Shown here: positions 62,415-64,000 of the stretch, piece by piece
How the letters are laid out: every line of letters begins with the position of its first letter
Numbering within the stretch: position 1 is the first letter of the stretch
Origin: Arhodomonas sp051195215
GTDB lineage: Bacteria; Pseudomonadota; Gammaproteobacteria; Nitrococcales; Nitrococcaceae
DNA: 64,000 nucleotides
Direction of reading: 5' to 3'
NCBI RefSeq assembly: GCF_051195215.1
Contig: NZ_JBNAZM010000005.1
Coordinates: 62,001 to 126,000 of the forward strand
The notes under the pieces: model-generated
The model's input: only the letters and a program-made list of their open reading frames with translations
Database searches by the model: none
Told to the model about the DNA's origin: nothing
Translations under genes and position numbers: made by a program

Positions 62415-63782
62415 CTAGACCAGCACCCAGGTGGCGAAGCCGAGGAAGCTCGCGAATCCGATGATGTCGGTGAGCGCGGTGAGCAGCATGCCGCCGGCGA
62501 GTGCCGGGTCGATGCCCACGCGCTCGAGCAGTAATGGCACGAGCGTACCGGAAAAGGCGGCGTTGGCGAGATTGACGATCACCGCCGAGCCGAAGACCAC
62601 CCCGAGAACGGGGTCGTGAAACCAGGCGAACGCGGCACCGCCGAGCACCGCCGCGAGGCAGACGCCGAGTACCGCGGCAACGCCGAGCTCGTGGGCGAGC
62701 AGGCGGGCACCGTTGGCGCGGCTGACCTGATCCAGCGCGATCCCCCGTGTCACGAGCGTGAGCGTCTGGATACCCGCCACACCTCCCATACTGGCAACGA
62801 CGGGCATGAGAATGGCCAGCGCCACACGCTGCTCGATGGTCGCCCCGAACAGCCCGATCACCCATGACGCAAGCAGCGCGTTGACCAGGTTCGCCGCCAG
62901 CCAGATACCGCGTCGCCCGGCGGTCGCGAACACGGGGGCAAACATATCCTCGCTCTGCGCGAGTCCGGCGGCCTGCATCAGTGTTTGCTCGCCTTCCCGG
63001 CGGATGACATCGACCACGTCATCCACGGTGATACGGCCGATGAGCGCGCCATCGTCGTCCACAACGGGGGCGGAGGTGAGGTCGCGATCCTCGAACAGGC
63101 GGGCCACCCGGTTCGCCGAGAGCGCCGCGTCGATGGGCTCGAAATCCCGGTTCATGACATCGCCGACGAACGCCGCCTGGTCGCCGGCGACGAGATCCGC
63201 CAGCGGCAGCATGCCGATGAACTGGTTGTGGCGGTCCACCACGAACAACGCGGTGATGTGCTCGGGCAGCGCCCCATCCTTCTTGCGAACCCGGCGCAGG
63301 TATCGTTGCGCGGTTTCGAGGGTAATGTCGCCACGCACGGCGATGGCGTCGGCGTCCATCAAGCCGCCGGCGGTGTCCTGCGGATAGGAGAGCACCCGGC
63401 GCAAGCGCTCGCGGCGCTGGAGGTCCATGGTACGCAGCAGCGCGCGCACTACCTTGTGCGGCAGCTTGTCGTAGAGGTCGGCGACCTCGTCGAGCTCCAG
63501 GTCGGCCACACCCCGGGCGAGCACGGAGGGCTTCGTCGCCGAGATGAGTCGGTCGCGCACTTCGCGACGCACCTGGATCAACGCCTCACCACGGGCGGTG
63601 GGATCGGGCAGCGCATGCCAGAGCTGCAGGCGCTGCTCGTTGGGCAATGCCTCGAGGATGTCGGCGAGCGCGGCGGGGTGGCGTTCCGCGGCAACCGCGA
63701 CGGCGTCATCCACCCGGCCCTCATCCAGGGCGTCGGAGATGATTCCCGTCCAGCTCTCGAGCTCCGCAGCGGCCTGATTCAT
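62415..63782 (-). CDS. mgtE: Magnesium transporter MgtE
   Basis: A 455-residue Mg2+ channel. The cytosolic N domain (about 1-130, LPNEQRLQLWHALPDPTARGEAL) and two CBS domains (about 135-255, EHITALFVVDRHNQFIGMLP and SAPVVDDDGALIGRITVDDVV) gate five C-terminal helices (about 290-455) with the pore motif MPVVASMGGVAGIQTLTL. Length matches family (about 450). Only gene of its unit; no Mg riboswitch is visible upstream. Confidence 0.94.
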   Translation of the reverse strand: MNQAAAELESWTGIISDALDEGRVDDAVAVAAERHPAALADILEALPNEQRLQLWHALPDPTARGEALIQVRREVRDRLISATKPSVLARGVADLELDEVADLYDKLPHKVVRALLRTMDLQRRERLRRVLSYPQDTAGGLMDADAIAVRGDITLETAQRYLRRVRKKDGALPEHITALFVVDRHNQFIGMLPLADLVAGDQAAFVGDVMNRDFEPIDAALSANRVARLFEDRDLTSAPVVDDDGALIGRITVDDVVDVIRREGEQTLMQAAGLAQSEDMFAPVFATAGRRGIWLAANLVNALLASWVIGLFGATIEQRVALAILMPVVASMGGVAGIQTLTLVTRGIALDQVSRANGARLLAHELGVAAVLGVCLAAVLGGAAFAWFHDPVLGVVFGSAVIVNLANAAFSGTLVPLLLERVGIDPALAGGMLLTALTDIIGFASFLGFATWVLV

Positions 63783-63875
63783 CGCCTATGTGCCCTCCCG
63801 ACCAATGCATTTGACCCATACGCCGCCGGCGCCAACGATACTGAGTATACGAACCCCCATGCTGCGGAGGCCGCC

Positions 63876-64000
63876 ATGGAAGAACGCGAGCTCGTCGGCC
63901 GCATACGCGCCGCGCTCGAACACGACCGTGCCATCAACGTGCACGCCTACCCCATCGATATCCGTGCCGGAGAAAGCATTACTCTCGCCGGCACGGTCGC
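63876..64000 (+). CDS. BON-domain protein, 5' part only
   Basis: The visible 41 residues start MEERELVGRIRAALEHDRAI and continue NVHAYPIDIRAGESITLAGTV, matching the BON fold (helix then beta strand ending in LxGxV) found in OsmY-like periplasmic or membrane-binding proteins. No signal peptide is present in the visible part, so it may be cytoplasmic. GCGGAGG precedes ATG 63876. The gene runs off the right edge. Confidence 0.7.
   Translation, partial: MEERELVGRIRAALEHDRAINVHAYPIDIRAGESITLAGTV

Overview
The window is GC-rich chromosomal DNA from a gammaproteobacterium, most plausibly a member of the Ectothiorhodospiraceae/Chromatiales side of the class (inference from gene content, high GC, frequent GTG/TTG starts, and typical gammaproteobacterial blocks such as rsxABCDGE-nth, pyrC-rnt-grxD-rhlB, apbC next to dcd, hda and purMN). 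No phage, plasmid, rRNA, tRNA or CRISPR features were seen.

Layout. 0.3-8.4 kb: DUF4124 protein, proS, a lytic transglycosylase, trmH, an epimerase-like SDR, then a minus-strand block (cbiX-like chelatase, two small cytochromes c, acylphosphatase, a DUF4398 lipoprotein) and an overlapping arsC-like/wrbA/DUF2069 set. 8.4-22 kb: hda-DUF2066 divergent from purM-purN-DUF3108; dcd and apbC (minus); a novel acidic lipoprotein; a GNAT/shikimate-kinase pair; a thioesterase/GST/hydrolase set; metG. 22-28.5 kb: the complete rsxABCDGE operon followed by nth and DUF1841. 28.6-33 kb: a repeat-rich secreted von Willebrand A (VWA) protein whose start codon is abutted by a transposon-like palindromic element, a DUF2478 protein and an AraC regulator. 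33-39 kb: argG, pyrC, rnt, grxD, rhlB. 39-43.2 kb: a carnitine catabolism cluster (cdhR-like regulator, ferritin-like gene, cdhB, cdhA, cdhC). 43.3-45.6 kb: thioesterase, acpH and an unknown membrane-anchored protein. 45.8-49.1 kb: an NtrB/NtrC-like two-component pair divergent from a small secreted DUF4168 gene that carries a good sigma-54 promoter. 49.2-62.2 kb: a polyol module on the minus strand (smoS, ABC transporter smoEFGK type, HAD phosphatase, second SDR, SorC regulator, FGGY kinase), tandem thioesterases, an AGE-family sugar isomerase and a divergent fructokinase. 62.4 kb to end: mgtE and the start of a BON-domain gene.

The most unusual material is non-coding: (1) two ~270-bp elements with 28-bp terminal inverted repeats and two internal long hairpins, whose stems differ by compensatory changes while the loops are conserved; one sits exactly at the start codon of the VWA gene; (2) six intergenic modules built from inverted pairs of arrays phased at exactly 7 nt (unit roughly GTNNNAA), often beginning at the stop codon of the upstream gene; (3) GTAG-type REP palindromes, several inside those modules; (4) a perfect 28-bp inverted repeat with a nested hairpin between argG and pyrC. 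Working together, the genes suggest a heterotroph that takes up carnitine and polyols, with redox balance through Rsx/Rnf and small cytochromes c.
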